Shown in pieces: positions 1 through 6,447 of a stretch of 7,765 nucleotides of DNA. Made by a program: the position numbers and the translations under genes. How positions within the stretch are numbered: position 1 is the stretch's first letter; each line of letters begins with the position of its first letter. The notes under the pieces are model-generated. The model saw only the letters and a list, made by a program, of their open reading frames with translations. It had not been told where the DNA came from and made no database searches. The stretch is from positions 1-7,765 of the forward strand of contig CAJXPP010000096.1 of the NCBI GenBank assembly GCA_913058195.1, in the 5' to 3' direction. Source of the stretch: an uncultured Gammaproteobacteria bacterium (GTDB lineage: Bacteria; Pseudomonadota; Gammaproteobacteria; Nitrosococcales; Methylophagaceae).

Positions 1-47
1 CTACACAGAGTAGATCGTCGGCAGCGTCAGATGTGTATAAGAGACAG
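1..47 (+). other. Illumina Nextera i5-side adapter with index (not genomic)
   Basis: This is library sequence, not genome. Bases 1-6 (CTACAC) match the end of the P5 arm. Bases 7-14 (AGAGTAGA) sit where the i5 index belongs and match the Nextera index I know as S504. Bases 15-28 (TCGTCGGCAGCGTC) are the Nextera read-1 arm. Bases 29-47 (AGATGTGTATAAGAGACAG) are the 19-base Tn5 mosaic end. Genomic sequence therefore starts at about base 48. The mosaic end is an in vitro tagmentation product and should not be read as a natural Tn5 or IS50 end. Confidence 0.98.
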
Positions 48-66
48 GTACTACCTTATTTTTCAC
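48..66 (-). CDS. Possible 5' end of a minus-strand gene cut by the adapter
   Basis: On the minus strand a GTG codon at 66-64 is preceded by AGGAG (plus-strand positions 74-78) with a 7-base gap, which is good start-site geometry. It opens a frame reading M-K-N-K-V-V that runs into the adapter at base 47 without a stop. An in-frame ATG at 117-115 is an alternative start but has no comparable ribosome binding site. The gene would lie downstream of htpX on the same strand, about 100 bases after its stop. Six codons are too few to identify a product; a basic start of this kind is compatible with a signal peptide, but that is a guess. The rest of 48-165 shows nothing else I can support. Confidence 0.22.
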
Positions 67-165
67 TTTAAAACTCCTCGCCATTGCAGACATGCCAGTA
101 CAAACCCGATCGTACATAGATTTTCCACAATTATTAGGTCGTAGTTAAATAAGCTTGTATTTTCT

Positions 166-1053
166 TTAAGAGCGACCTACAGCTCGGTTTTCCAACGCCT
201 CTATTCTTGCTTCGATAGGGGGATGAGATGAAAATAATGCCATAAATCCACCTTTATCATTAATGCCAAAAGCTGCCATTTGCTCTGGTAATGCTGCAGG
301 CTCTACACGCCCGAGGCGTTTAAGTGCATTTATCATATTTTGATGTCCGGCCAAATCAGCACCGCCGGTATCTGCAATAAATTCACGTTTTCTTGAAAAG
401 TACATCACAATGGTTGACGCGAGTATGGATAAAACAACCTGAGCCACCATGACAGTGACAAAATAGCCAATACCATGGCCGCGATCATTTTTTAAGATCA
501 CACGGTCGACAATATGTCCGACAATACGCGATAAAAAGACTACAAAAGTGTTAACCACACCCTGAATCAACGCTAAAGTTACCATGTCTCCATTGGCAAT
601 ATGGCTCATTTCATGGCCAACTACTGCTTCAACTTCACCTTGTGACATATTGTCTAACAAGCCTTGAGATACGGCCATAAGAGCCTTGTTTTTACTAGCG
701 CCAGTTGCAAAGGCATTCATCTCAGGTGTGGGGAAAATGGCAACTTCTGGCATTTTTATACCGACAATTTTCGCCTGTTTTTCAACAGTGCTTATTAACC
801 ACTTCTCAATATTGGTCGTAGGATTGGTAATAACGACTGCACCCGTCATACGTTTAGCCATCCATTTTGAAATCAGCAATGAAATAAACGAACCACCGAA
901 ACCAATAACACCGGACAATATGACCAATGCCTGAATATTAAGATCAGAACCATTTTCAGCCAATATACTGTCAACACCGAGCAGTCTCAATGTTATGCTC
1001 AGCACCGCCATAATGGCGATATTGGTCAAAATAAATAGCATTATTCGTTTCAT
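166..1053 (-). CDS. htpX: Membrane zinc metalloprotease HtpX
   Basis: HtpX is an inner-membrane zinc endopeptidase of the M48 family. In E. coli it works alongside FtsH in degrading misfolded membrane proteins, with its catalytic site on the cytoplasmic side. The 295-residue length matches the family (293 in E. coli). Hydrophobic segments lie near residues 4-26 and 38-62, then a cytoplasmic catalytic part and two further hydrophobic stretches near 156-180 and 195-218. The HExxH motif is HEMSH at 147-151, giving zinc ligands H147 and H151 and catalytic E148. The third ligand is probably E224 in RKREFIAD. The conserved SSHPPIEARIEAL block closes the protein at 275-287. The ATG start has AGGA five bases upstream (plus-strand 1059-1062), and the N-terminus aligns with E. 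coli HtpX. The gene ends in TAA. In enterobacteria it is induced by envelope and heat stress; I found no clear stress promoter here. All key residues are present, so it should be active. Confidence 0.97.
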   Translation of the reverse strand: MKRIMLFILTNIAIMAVLSITLRLLGVDSILAENGSDLNIQALVILSGVIGFGGSFISLLISKWMAKRMTGAVVITNPTTNIEKWLISTVEKQAKIVGIKMPEVAIFPTPEMNAFATGASKNKALMAVSQGLLDNMSQGEVEAVVGHEMSHIANGDMVTLALIQGVVNTFVVFLSRIVGHIVDRVILKNDRGHGIGYFVTVMVAQVVLSILASTIVMYFSRKREFIADTGGADLAGHQNMINALKRLGRVEPAALPEQMAAFGINDKGGFMALFSSHPPIEARIEALENRAVGRS

Positions 1054-1534
1054 TATTTTCCTAATTCTTAGATTTAGTAGATATTAGCCTAGCATATTTA
1101 TTTACATATGCAAGCAAGCCACACTCTCTATGATAATCATGATGGGTCACTACTTAAACCCCCTCAACTTCAGGATTATGTTGTTTGGATCCCAAGCCTA
1201 GATAGCCTCTATGTGAGGTGCGCGATTACTGGGCCGCTTCATTGCTAAGGTTAAGCAATCTATTAGCTGCTTTAGTTATAGACTCAACTCATCACGATAT
1301 CAGCACGACGGTAATTACGTATCACTTATTAACAGCGTTCTGTATATAATGTCAAACCGTTGAAAATTCCTATAAGAAAATAAACGACCTTGTAGTATTT
1401 TGTCAGATGAAAACTAAGTCAAAGCCGACTTTCCGCTCTAATTTTGTAGCGAAACCGTTATAATAGACTTAACGGCAAGAAGTGGCATTGCCCAGAGAGA
1501 CAAGGATAGATTCACTTTTATTAAGAGAGATAGA
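1054..1534. other. 481-base region between the divergent htpX and rhodanese genes
   Basis: This stretch separates two divergently transcribed genes and must hold the htpX promoter (minus) and the rhodanese promoter (plus). I see no tRNA, no recognisable protein fragment and no insertion-sequence end. A plus-strand frame of 46 codons (ATG 1108 to TAA 1248) is open but lacks a ribosome binding site and resembles nothing I know. A weak hairpin is possible at 1241-1259 (ATTGCT and AGCAAT around a 7-base loop). Two exact TATAAT hexamers lie at 1345-1350 and 1459-1464. A full set of htpX promoter boxes could not be chosen with confidence; the AT-rich part at about 1080-1115 is the likeliest place. 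Confidence 0.5.
1455..1475 (+). promoter_or_regulatory. Candidate -10 box overlapped by an inverted repeat, upstream of the rhodanese gene
   Basis: A consensus -10 hexamer TATAAT lies at 1459-1464, 70 bases before the rhodanese ATG. It is overlapped by a perfect 6-bp inverted repeat: CCGTTA at 1455-1460 and TAACGG at 1470-1475 with a 9-base spacer. If the -10 is used, transcription would start near 1471, so a protein bound to the repeat would cover the start site, as repressor operators often do. No good -35 hexamer sits 16-18 bases upstream, which weakens the promoter call or implies an activator. Arms of 6 bp can occur by chance, so both promoter and operator are tentative. Confidence 0.33.
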
Positions 1535-1882
1535 ATGGCTTATACAGAAAAATTTCAAAATATGGCTAATGCTGCACGTGCTCGAGTTGAGGAAGTATTG
1601 CCTGAACATGTTGATGCGTTGGTCGCCAAAGGTGCCATTGCCCTAGATATTCGTGATAAACCAGAACACGATGTGGATCATATTCCTAGCTCACTCAATA
1701 TCAGCCGTGGAAAGCTAGAGATGCTAGTTGAAGGTGAAGTCCCTGATCTAGACAGTACTATTTTATGCTATTGCAATGCGATTAATCGTGGAGCGTTATC
1801 TGCGGATACTTTAAGATCTATGGGCTATGGCAATGCAAAGTTTATTGTAGGCGGATTGATTGCTTATCGGGCCCTTAGCTAG
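1535..1882 (+). CDS. Single-domain rhodanese-like protein
   Basis: This is a 115-residue single-domain rhodanese, a fold that carries sulfur as a persulfide on one cysteine and may transfer it to cyanide, thiols or a partner protein. The in vivo acceptor cannot be told from sequence. Residues 1-30 form a charged, probably helical lead. The family's DIR...E...HIP...N-I block is at 38-56 (DIRD, then HIPSSLNIS). The active-site loop is C80-N-A-I-N-R85, the standard Cys-x4-Arg spacing, so C80 is the predicted persulfide carrier; C78 lies just before it. The C-terminal GYGNAKFIVGGLIAYRAL matches the usual closing GY...GG..AW segment. There is no signal peptide, so it is presumably cytoplasmic. The ATG has a purine-rich but weak ribosome binding site (AAGAGAGATAGA). 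The sensor gene follows after 18 bases on the same strand, suggesting one transcript. Without a family-specific signature I give no gene symbol. Confidence 0.9.
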   Translation: MAYTEKFQNMANAARARVEEVLPEHVDALVAKGAIALDIRDKPEHDVDHIPSSLNISRGKLEMLVEGEVPDLDSTILCYCNAINRGALSADTLRSMGYGNAKFIVGGLIAYRALS

Positions 1883-1900
1883 CTTATTAAAATTTAGTAT

Positions 1901-4180
1901 ATGATTAGTTTATGGAAACCTGCTGCAAAAATATCATCAATCTACATTGTTGTAGGAGCAGTATGGATACTGGCTTCTGATAACGCTCTTACATACTTTT
2001 TTAGTAGTACAGAGACACTAAGTCAACTACAAACAGTAAAGGGCTGGTTTTATATCCTTACCACTGGCGCCCTCCTCTTTTGGCTTGTTCAGCGCCAGCT
2101 GAAGACTATAAACGAAAGTGAAGAACGTTGGCGTTTTGCTTTAGAAGGTTCCGGTGATGGCGTGTGGGACTGGAATATACAAGCTGACCAAGTCATCTAT
2201 TCTAAGCGTTGGAAAGAAATGCTGGGGTATGCTGAAGAAGAGATCGGCACCGAACTCAGTGAGTGGTCCAATCGCGTCCACCCGGAGGATATGCCGCGAG
2301 TGATGGCTGCTCTCCAACCGCACCTCGATGGTCAAACAGCAATTTATATCAATGAACACCGCATGCGCTGCAAGGACGGCAGCTACAAATGGATTCTCGA
2401 CCGCGGACGGGTGTCTGCACGCGATGCCGCTGGGAAACCACTACGCGTAGCGGGCACCCATACCGACATCACCGATCGTAAACAATTAGAAGAAAAACAA
2501 AAGCTTTCTGCCACCGTATTCTCTCACGCCCGTGAAGGCATCATGATTACCGATGTCAGCGGTAACGTTATTGAGGTTAACGATACTTTCAGTCTCATCA
2601 CTGGTTACAGTCGTGAAGAAATTATGGGCCAAAATCCACGCATGCTTAAATCTGGCAGACAATCACCAGAGTTCTATGCCGAGCTGTGGAAAACCCTATT
2701 GGAAAAAGACCACTGGTGTGGCGAAGTATGGAATCGACGTAAGAATGGCGAAGTCCATGCCGAACTCCTCACTATCAGTGCAGTGCGGAGTTCTACTGGT
2801 CAAGTTCAAAACTACGTGGCATTATTCACTGACATTACGCAGATGAAAGAGCACCAGAGTGAATTAGAACGTATAGCTCACTACGACATACTGACCAATC
2901 TCCCCAACCGTGCATTACTCGCTGACCGCTTAAGCCAATGTATGGTGCAGTGCCATCGCCATCAACAATCATTAGCCGTCGCATTTCTAGACTTAGATGG
3001 CTTTAAAGTTGTGAATGATGCTCATGGTCATAATATGGGGGATGAACTACTCATTACATTATCAGGTCGCATGAAAGCGGCTTTACGTGAAGGTGATACC
3101 TTAGCCCGTATTGGTGGTGATGAGTTTGTCGCCGTATTAGCGGACTTAGCTAAAGATGAAGACTGTCAACCTGTATTAGACCGGCTACTGAAGGCTGCTG
3201 CTGATCCCGTTACTGTGGGAGAAATCACACTACAAGTCAGTGCCAGCATTGGGGTCGCTCTCTACCCACAAGATAACGTTGATACCGACCAACTGATGCG
3301 TCATGCTGACCAAGCTATGTATCTAGCTAAGCAGGCAGGCAAGAATCGTTATCATATGTTTGATACCGTACAAGATGAAGCCATCAGTATCCAACGTGAA
3401 AGTATAGGCAATATACGTTCCGCTCTAAGGCGACGTGAGTTTGTACTGTACTACCAACCCAAGGTGAATATGCACACTGGCGACGTCATTGGGGTGGAAG
3501 CCTTAATCCGTTGGCAGCACCCTAATCTTGGTCTACTGTCTCCCGCAGCCTTCTTACCTGTAATGGAAGGCCATGACATTAGTCTGGATGTGGGTGAATG
3601 GGTCATCGACACTGCATTAACCCAAATAAGCCAATGGCAAGACATGGAAATTCACCTTCCTATTAGTGTCAACATTAGTGCACATCAATTGCAAAAAAAT
3701 GACTTTGTCACTCGCCTAGCAGCCTTGTTGGCAACCTATCCTGAAGTGGACCCAAGCTCTTTAGAATTAGAAATATTAGAAACCAGCGCTTTGAGTGACA
3801 TTAGCCAAGTTTCCGCCACCATGAATGCTTGCCGTGATCTAGGTGTAGGTTTTGCCTTAGATGACTTTGGTACGGGCTATTCATCCCTTACCTATCTTAG
3901 GAACCTACCCGCGCACTTGATTAAAATAGACCAAAGCTTTGTGCGAGACATGCTCACTGACGCTGATGACTTAGCCATTGTTGAAGGCGTGATAGGCTTA
4001 GCTAAATCATTCAAGCGAGACGTAATTGCTGAAGGTGTAGAAACGGTTGAACATGGTACAGCGCTATTACAACTAGGCTGTGAATTAGCACAAGGTTATG
4101 GCATAGCAAGACCGATGCCTGCGAGTGATATTTCTGTCTGGTTGGGTGACTGGAAGTCTGATAAGGCTTGGCAGTTATAA
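1901..4180 (+). CDS. Membrane-anchored PAS-PAS-GGDEF-EAL cyclic-di-GMP sensor
   Basis: This 759-residue protein probably makes and/or breaks down cyclic-di-GMP in response to a signal. Two membrane helices (about 11-29 and 48-65) flank a short periplasmic loop, with WILASD and QTVKGW segments at their edges. PAS domain 1 spans about 75-195, ending GTHTDITDRK, and PAS domain 2 about 203-315, ending ALFTDITQ. The GGDEF domain (about 325-487) has an intact GGDEF at 405-409 and the RxxD product-inhibition site R396/D399 exactly five residues before it. The EAL domain (about 505-748) keeps E533-A-L, N591, E624, D654-D655 (DDFGTGYSS), K675, E711 and Q731, the usual metal and catalytic set. Both activities therefore look possible; many such hybrids use one and keep the other as a GTP-responsive regulator. 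The ATG start fits the first membrane helix but has no Shine-Dalgarno, and lies 18 bases after the rhodanese stop, so translational coupling is plausible. The PAS ligand is unknown. Confidence 0.95.
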   Translation: MISLWKPAAKISSIYIVVGAVWILASDNALTYFFSSTETLSQLQTVKGWFYILTTGALLFWLVQRQLKTINESEERWRFALEGSGDGVWDWNIQADQVIYSKRWKEMLGYAEEEIGTELSEWSNRVHPEDMPRVMAALQPHLDGQTAIYINEHRMRCKDGSYKWILDRGRVSARDAAGKPLRVAGTHTDITDRKQLEEKQKLSATVFSHAREGIMITDVSGNVIEVNDTFSLITGYSREEIMGQNPRMLKSGRQSPEFYAELWKTLLEKDHWCGEVWNRRKNGEVHAELLTISAVRSSTGQVQNYVALFTDITQMKEHQSELERIAHYDILTNLPNRALLADRLSQCMVQCHRHQQSLAVAFLDLDGFKVVNDAHGHNMGDELLITLSGRMKAALREGDTLARIGGDEFVAVLADLAKDEDCQPVLDRLLKAAADPVTVGEITLQVSASIGVALYPQDNVDTDQLMRHADQAMYLAKQAGKNRYHMFDTVQDEAISIQRESIGNIRSALRRREFVLYYQPKVNMHTGDVIGVEALIRWQHPNLGLLSPAAFLPVMEGHDISLDVGEWVIDTALTQISQWQDMEIHLPISVNISAHQLQKNDFVTRLAALLATYPEVDPSSLELEILETSALSDISQVSATMNACRDLGVGFALDDFGTGYSSLTYLRNLPAHLIKIDQSFVRDMLTDADDLAIVEGVIGLAKSFKRDVIAEGVETVEHGTALLQLGCELAQGYGIARPMPASDISVWLGDWKSDKAWQL

Positions 4181-4241
4181 ATATAAACGACTGTCCATTT
4201 TGGGTCAAATGCTGCCCTTTAAAACTATTGTCGCTTAGCCC

Positions 4242-4264
4242 TATCACCACAGATTGTGGTGATA
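4242..4264. repeat. Perfect 10-bp hairpin after the sensor gene
   Basis: TATCACCACA (4242-4251) and TGTGGTGATA (4255-4264) pair perfectly around a 3-base loop (GAT). The hairpin lies 61 bases after the sensor stop and, on the other strand, 20 bases after the stop of the GGDEF relic. The stem is strong enough to form in RNA from either strand, but no run of T follows on either side, so it is not a standard intrinsic terminator. It may mark the transcript end by protecting RNA from 3' exonucleases, or be a leftover terminator of the decayed gene. Confidence 0.55.
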
Positions 4265-4284
4265 ACCGAACCATTACATTAGGT

Positions 4285-4408
4285 TTAATTTAGTAGAACA
4301 CAATTAAGACCTGCTTATTTTGCTTGATAGAGTCGTGCATCGGCAAGATATTATAGTATCAATATTGCCAACCACATCTGTAGTCACACCGATGCTGATG
4401 GTAATTGA
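4285..4408 (-). pseudogene. Decayed C-terminal fragment of a GGDEF-domain protein
   Basis: Minus-strand translation from 4408 gives ITISIGVTT...DTII, matching the SIGV strand that lies near the end of GGDEF domains. After a frame change near 4348 it continues LADARLYQAK, a stop (TAA at 4317-4315), then AGLNCVLLN and a final TAA at 4287-4285. This fits the family ending ADxxLYxAKxxGRN closely, with the inner stop at the place of a glutamine (CAA to TAA). The spacing from DTII to LAD fits a 2-base deletion better than a 1-base insertion. Upstream, two in-frame stops interrupt the frame and only 73 bases remain before ilvD ends, so the GGDEF motif and everything before it are gone. The residues differ from the GGDEF of the neighbouring sensor (SIGVALYPQ...ADQAMYLAKQ), so it is not a recent copy of that gene. 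It is non-functional. Confidence 0.8.
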
Positions 4409-4424
4409 GTAATAATCTTATTAC
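4409..4424. repeat. 16-base AT-rich palindrome beside the GGDEF relic
   Basis: GTAATAA (4409-4415) and TTATTAC (4418-4424) are perfect 7-bp arms around a 2-base centre. The loop is too small for a good RNA hairpin, so if functional it would be a DNA-binding site. It directly abuts the point where GGDEF similarity stops. AT-rich composition makes chance a serious alternative. Confidence 0.3.
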
Positions 4425-4432
4425 AGATCAAA

Positions 4433-4453
4433 CTAGGGAAATTAAATTTCTAG
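4433..4453 (-). terminator. Weak candidate terminator hairpin for ilvD
   Basis: Twenty-nine bases after the ilvD stop, the minus strand can fold GAAATT (4450-4445) against AATTTC (4443-4438) across one base, with outer CTA and TAG pairing past a 2-base CC bulge, then TTTGATC. The stem is AT-rich and the T run is only three, so this is a poor intrinsic terminator. It is listed because it is the only stem-plus-T candidate between ilvD and the relic. Confidence 0.18.
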
Positions 4454-4481
4454 ACCTAACTTCCCCAGGTTTAAATAGCTA

Positions 4482-6335
4482 CTATTTTCGCTTCAACTGT
4501 TCCAAATCTCTAACTGCACCTTTCGATGCCGAAGTAGTCAACGCCGCATAAGCCTGTAATGCCAAACTGACTTGGCGTTCTCGTCCAACAGGCAGCCAAG
4601 CATCATCACCTTTTGCTTCCATAGCGATTCTTCGCTCTGCTAATACAGTGTCACTAACATCAACTTTAATCACTCGGTTTGGAATATCAATGACAATAGT
4701 ATCGCCTTGCTCCACTAAACCAATGGTGCCGCCTTCGGCTGCTTCAGGTGAAGCATGGCCAATGGATAGGCCTGATGTGCCACCCGAAAAACGGCCATCT
4801 GTTAATAAGGCACAGGCTTTACCCAAACCTTTCGCTTTTAGATAACTGGTCGGGTACAACATTTCTTGCATACCTGGGCCGCCCTTCGGGCCTTCGTAGC
4901 GAATAAGTACAACATCACCTGCGACAACTTGATCAGTCAAAATTGCGGTCACGGCTGCATCTTGGGATTCAAAAATTCGTGCTGGGCCGGTAAAAGTCAG
5001 GTTATCATCATCGACACCAGCGGTTTTAACGATACAACCTTCTTCAGCTAAATTACCAAATAACACGGCTAGACCACCATCTTGGCTATAAGCATGTTCG
5101 ATATCTCGGATGCAGCCATTTTCGCGATCTAAATCTAATTCAGGCCAGCGGCAAGATTGGCTAAATGCTGTTTGAGTTGGAATGCCTGCTGGGCCAGCTA
5201 AGAAGCGTTGTTTTGCAACTTCACTGTCACTGCGTTTAACATCCCATTGCGCCAAAGCATCGGCCATTGACTTTGAATGTACGGTGGGCAAATCAGTATG
5301 CAATAAACCACCCGCCGCTAGTTCAGCCAAAATGCTCATTACACCACCAGCGCGATGTACATCTTCCATATGATATTCAGGTGTCGCGGGTGCGACTTTA
5401 CATAGGTTAGGAATTTTACGAGACATGCGGTCGATATCGCTCATAGTGAAATCAACTTCACCTTCATGAGCGGCTGCTAATAAATGCAATACAGTGTTGG
5501 TTGAGCCACCCATCGCAACATCTAATGCAACCGCATTTTCAAATGCAGGTTTACTTGCAATTGTTCGTGGCAATGCTGATTCGTCATCTTGTTCGTAATA
5601 ACGTTTAGCTAGGTCAACAATCGTGCGGCCAGCTTCTAGGAACAGCTCTTCGCGATCGGCATGGGTTGCTAATAAAGAACCATTGCCCGGTAATGATAGG
5701 CCTAAGGCTTCAGTCAAACAGTTCATTGAATTTGCAGTGAACATACCTGAACATGAACCACAGGTTGGACATGCAGAACGTTCAACATTAGCGACATCTT
5801 CATCACTGACATTTTCATCCGCTGCTAGCACCATCGCATCGACTAAATCTAATTTAACGTCTTTACCCGCTAATTTAGTTTTGCCCGCTTCCATTGGGCC
5901 ACCTGATACAAAAATAACGGGGATATTTAAGCGTAATGCCGCCATCAACATGCCCGGTGTAATTTTGTCGCAGTTTGAGATACATACAATGGCATCGGCA
6001 CAATGTGCATTAACCATGTATTCAACTGAATCAGCAATAATGTCACGTGAAGGTAAGCTGTAAAGCATACCGCCATGACCCATTGCGATGCCATCATCAA
6101 CCGCAATAGTATTAAATTCTTTCGCGACACCGCCTGCTTTCTCAATTTCGCGCGCAACTAACTGGCCCATATCTTTTAAATGTACATGACCCGGAACGAA
6201 CTGAGTAAATGAGTTGGAAACCGCAATAATCGGTTTGCTAAAATCGTCGTCTTTCATGCCCGTAGCACGCCATAAGGCACGAGCGCCCGCCATATTACGA
6301 CCAGCAGTAGAGGTTCTTGAGCGATATTCAGGCAT
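4482..6335 (-). CDS. ilvD: Dihydroxy-acid dehydratase IlvD
   Basis: IlvD dehydrates 2,3-dihydroxyisovalerate and 2,3-dihydroxy-3-methylvalerate to the 2-keto acids that precede valine and isoleucine (the valine branch also feeds leucine and pantothenate). It is a cytoplasmic iron-sulfur enzyme. The 617 residues align with E. coli IlvD (616) from MPEYRS to GAVRD. Cluster cysteines are C122 in SNCDKITPG and C195 in ACPTCGSCSG. Likely magnesium ligands are D81, D123, K124 and E491 (GMQEMLYP), and S517 in DGRFSGG is the expected catalytic base. Position 49, a cysteine in the [2Fe-2S] dehydratases, is glycine (FVPGHVHL) as in E. coli, which points to an oxygen-labile [4Fe-4S] type. The ATG has GGAG seven bases upstream (plus-strand 6343-6346), and the gene ends in TAG. 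It is divergent from argA with a palindrome between. It stands alone here rather than in an ilv operon, with no leader peptide visible. Confidence 0.98.
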   Translation of the reverse strand: MPEYRSRTSTAGRNMAGARALWRATGMKDDDFSKPIIAVSNSFTQFVPGHVHLKDMGQLVAREIEKAGGVAKEFNTIAVDDGIAMGHGGMLYSLPSRDIIADSVEYMVNAHCADAIVCISNCDKITPGMLMAALRLNIPVIFVSGGPMEAGKTKLAGKDVKLDLVDAMVLAADENVSDEDVANVERSACPTCGSCSGMFTANSMNCLTEALGLSLPGNGSLLATHADREELFLEAGRTIVDLAKRYYEQDDESALPRTIASKPAFENAVALDVAMGGSTNTVLHLLAAAHEGEVDFTMSDIDRMSRKIPNLCKVAPATPEYHMEDVHRAGGVMSILAELAAGGLLHTDLPTVHSKSMADALAQWDVKRSDSEVAKQRFLAGPAGIPTQTAFSQSCRWPELDLDRENGCIRDIEHAYSQDGGLAVLFGNLAEEGCIVKTAGVDDDNLTFTGPARIFESQDAAVTAILTDQVVAGDVVLIRYEGPKGGPGMQEMLYPTSYLKAKGLGKACALLTDGRFSGGTSGLSIGHASPEAAEGGTIGLVEQGDTIVIDIPNRVIKVDVSDTVLAERRIAMEAKGDDAWLPVGRERQVSLALQAYAALTTSASKGAVRDLEQLKRK

Positions 6336-6364
6336 AATGATTCTCCAAACAATATAGTGTGTCT

Positions 6365-6384
6365 TGTTGTTAGTGATAACAACA
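6365..6384. promoter_or_regulatory. 20-base operator-like palindrome in the ilvD-argA divergent region
   Basis: TGTTGTTA (6365-6372) and TAACAACA (6377-6384) are perfect 8-bp arms around GTGA. The site lies 29 bases upstream of the ilvD ATG and 63 upstream of the proposed argA ATG, within a 112-base shared region, where a dimeric regulator could act on both genes. It does not look like an ArgR box (TGAAT-type arms) or an IlvY site, so I cannot name the regulator. No complete -35/-10 pair could be assigned for either gene: a TATATT on the ilvD strand (6356-6351) is too near the ATG, and CTGACA at 6391-6396 lacks a good -10 partner. Confidence 0.45.
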
Positions 6385-6447
6385 TTCGATCTGACAAATT
6401 TTACACGATCTTTGCCAATAGGCTGCGACTACGATAAAAATAACGTT

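Noticed and set aside
29..47. Tn5/IS50 mosaic ends at both contig edges suggesting a natural transposon
   Set aside because: They are joined to Nextera sequencing arms and 8-base indexes in library order, so they come from in vitro tagmentation.
135..179. Inverted repeat TAGGTCG / CGACCTA around the htpX stop
   Set aside because: The 31-base loop and the location partly inside the coding region make a terminator unlikely; 7-bp arms this far apart arise by chance.
686..934. 82-codon plus-strand open frame inside htpX
   Set aside because: It is antisense to a clear HtpX reading frame and its translation is only a mirror of conserved htpX codons.
1108..1248. 46-codon plus-strand open frame between htpX and the rhodanese gene
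   Set aside because: No Shine-Dalgarno, no recognisable motif, and a frame of this length is expected by chance; mentioned only as a possibility.
4011..4274. 87-codon minus-strand open frame over the sensor 3' end
   Set aside because: Mostly antisense to the conserved EAL domain, with no family resemblance or ribosome binding site.
4280..4410. Cyclic-di-GMP riboswitch in the spacer near the c-di-GMP gene
   Set aside because: The paired segments (GCATCGG / CCGATGC) are explained by the GGDEF relic coding sequence, and I see no GEMM-type core; it is also downstream, not upstream, of the sensor gene.
5623..6063. 146-codon plus-strand open frame inside ilvD
   Set aside because: It is antisense to strongly conserved IlvD sequence, including the cluster cysteine region; a shadow frame.
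6364..6447. Upstream extension of argA from a TTG start
   Set aside because: It lacks a ribosome binding site, overlaps the palindrome and adds 28 residues absent from the family; the ATG at 6448 fits better.
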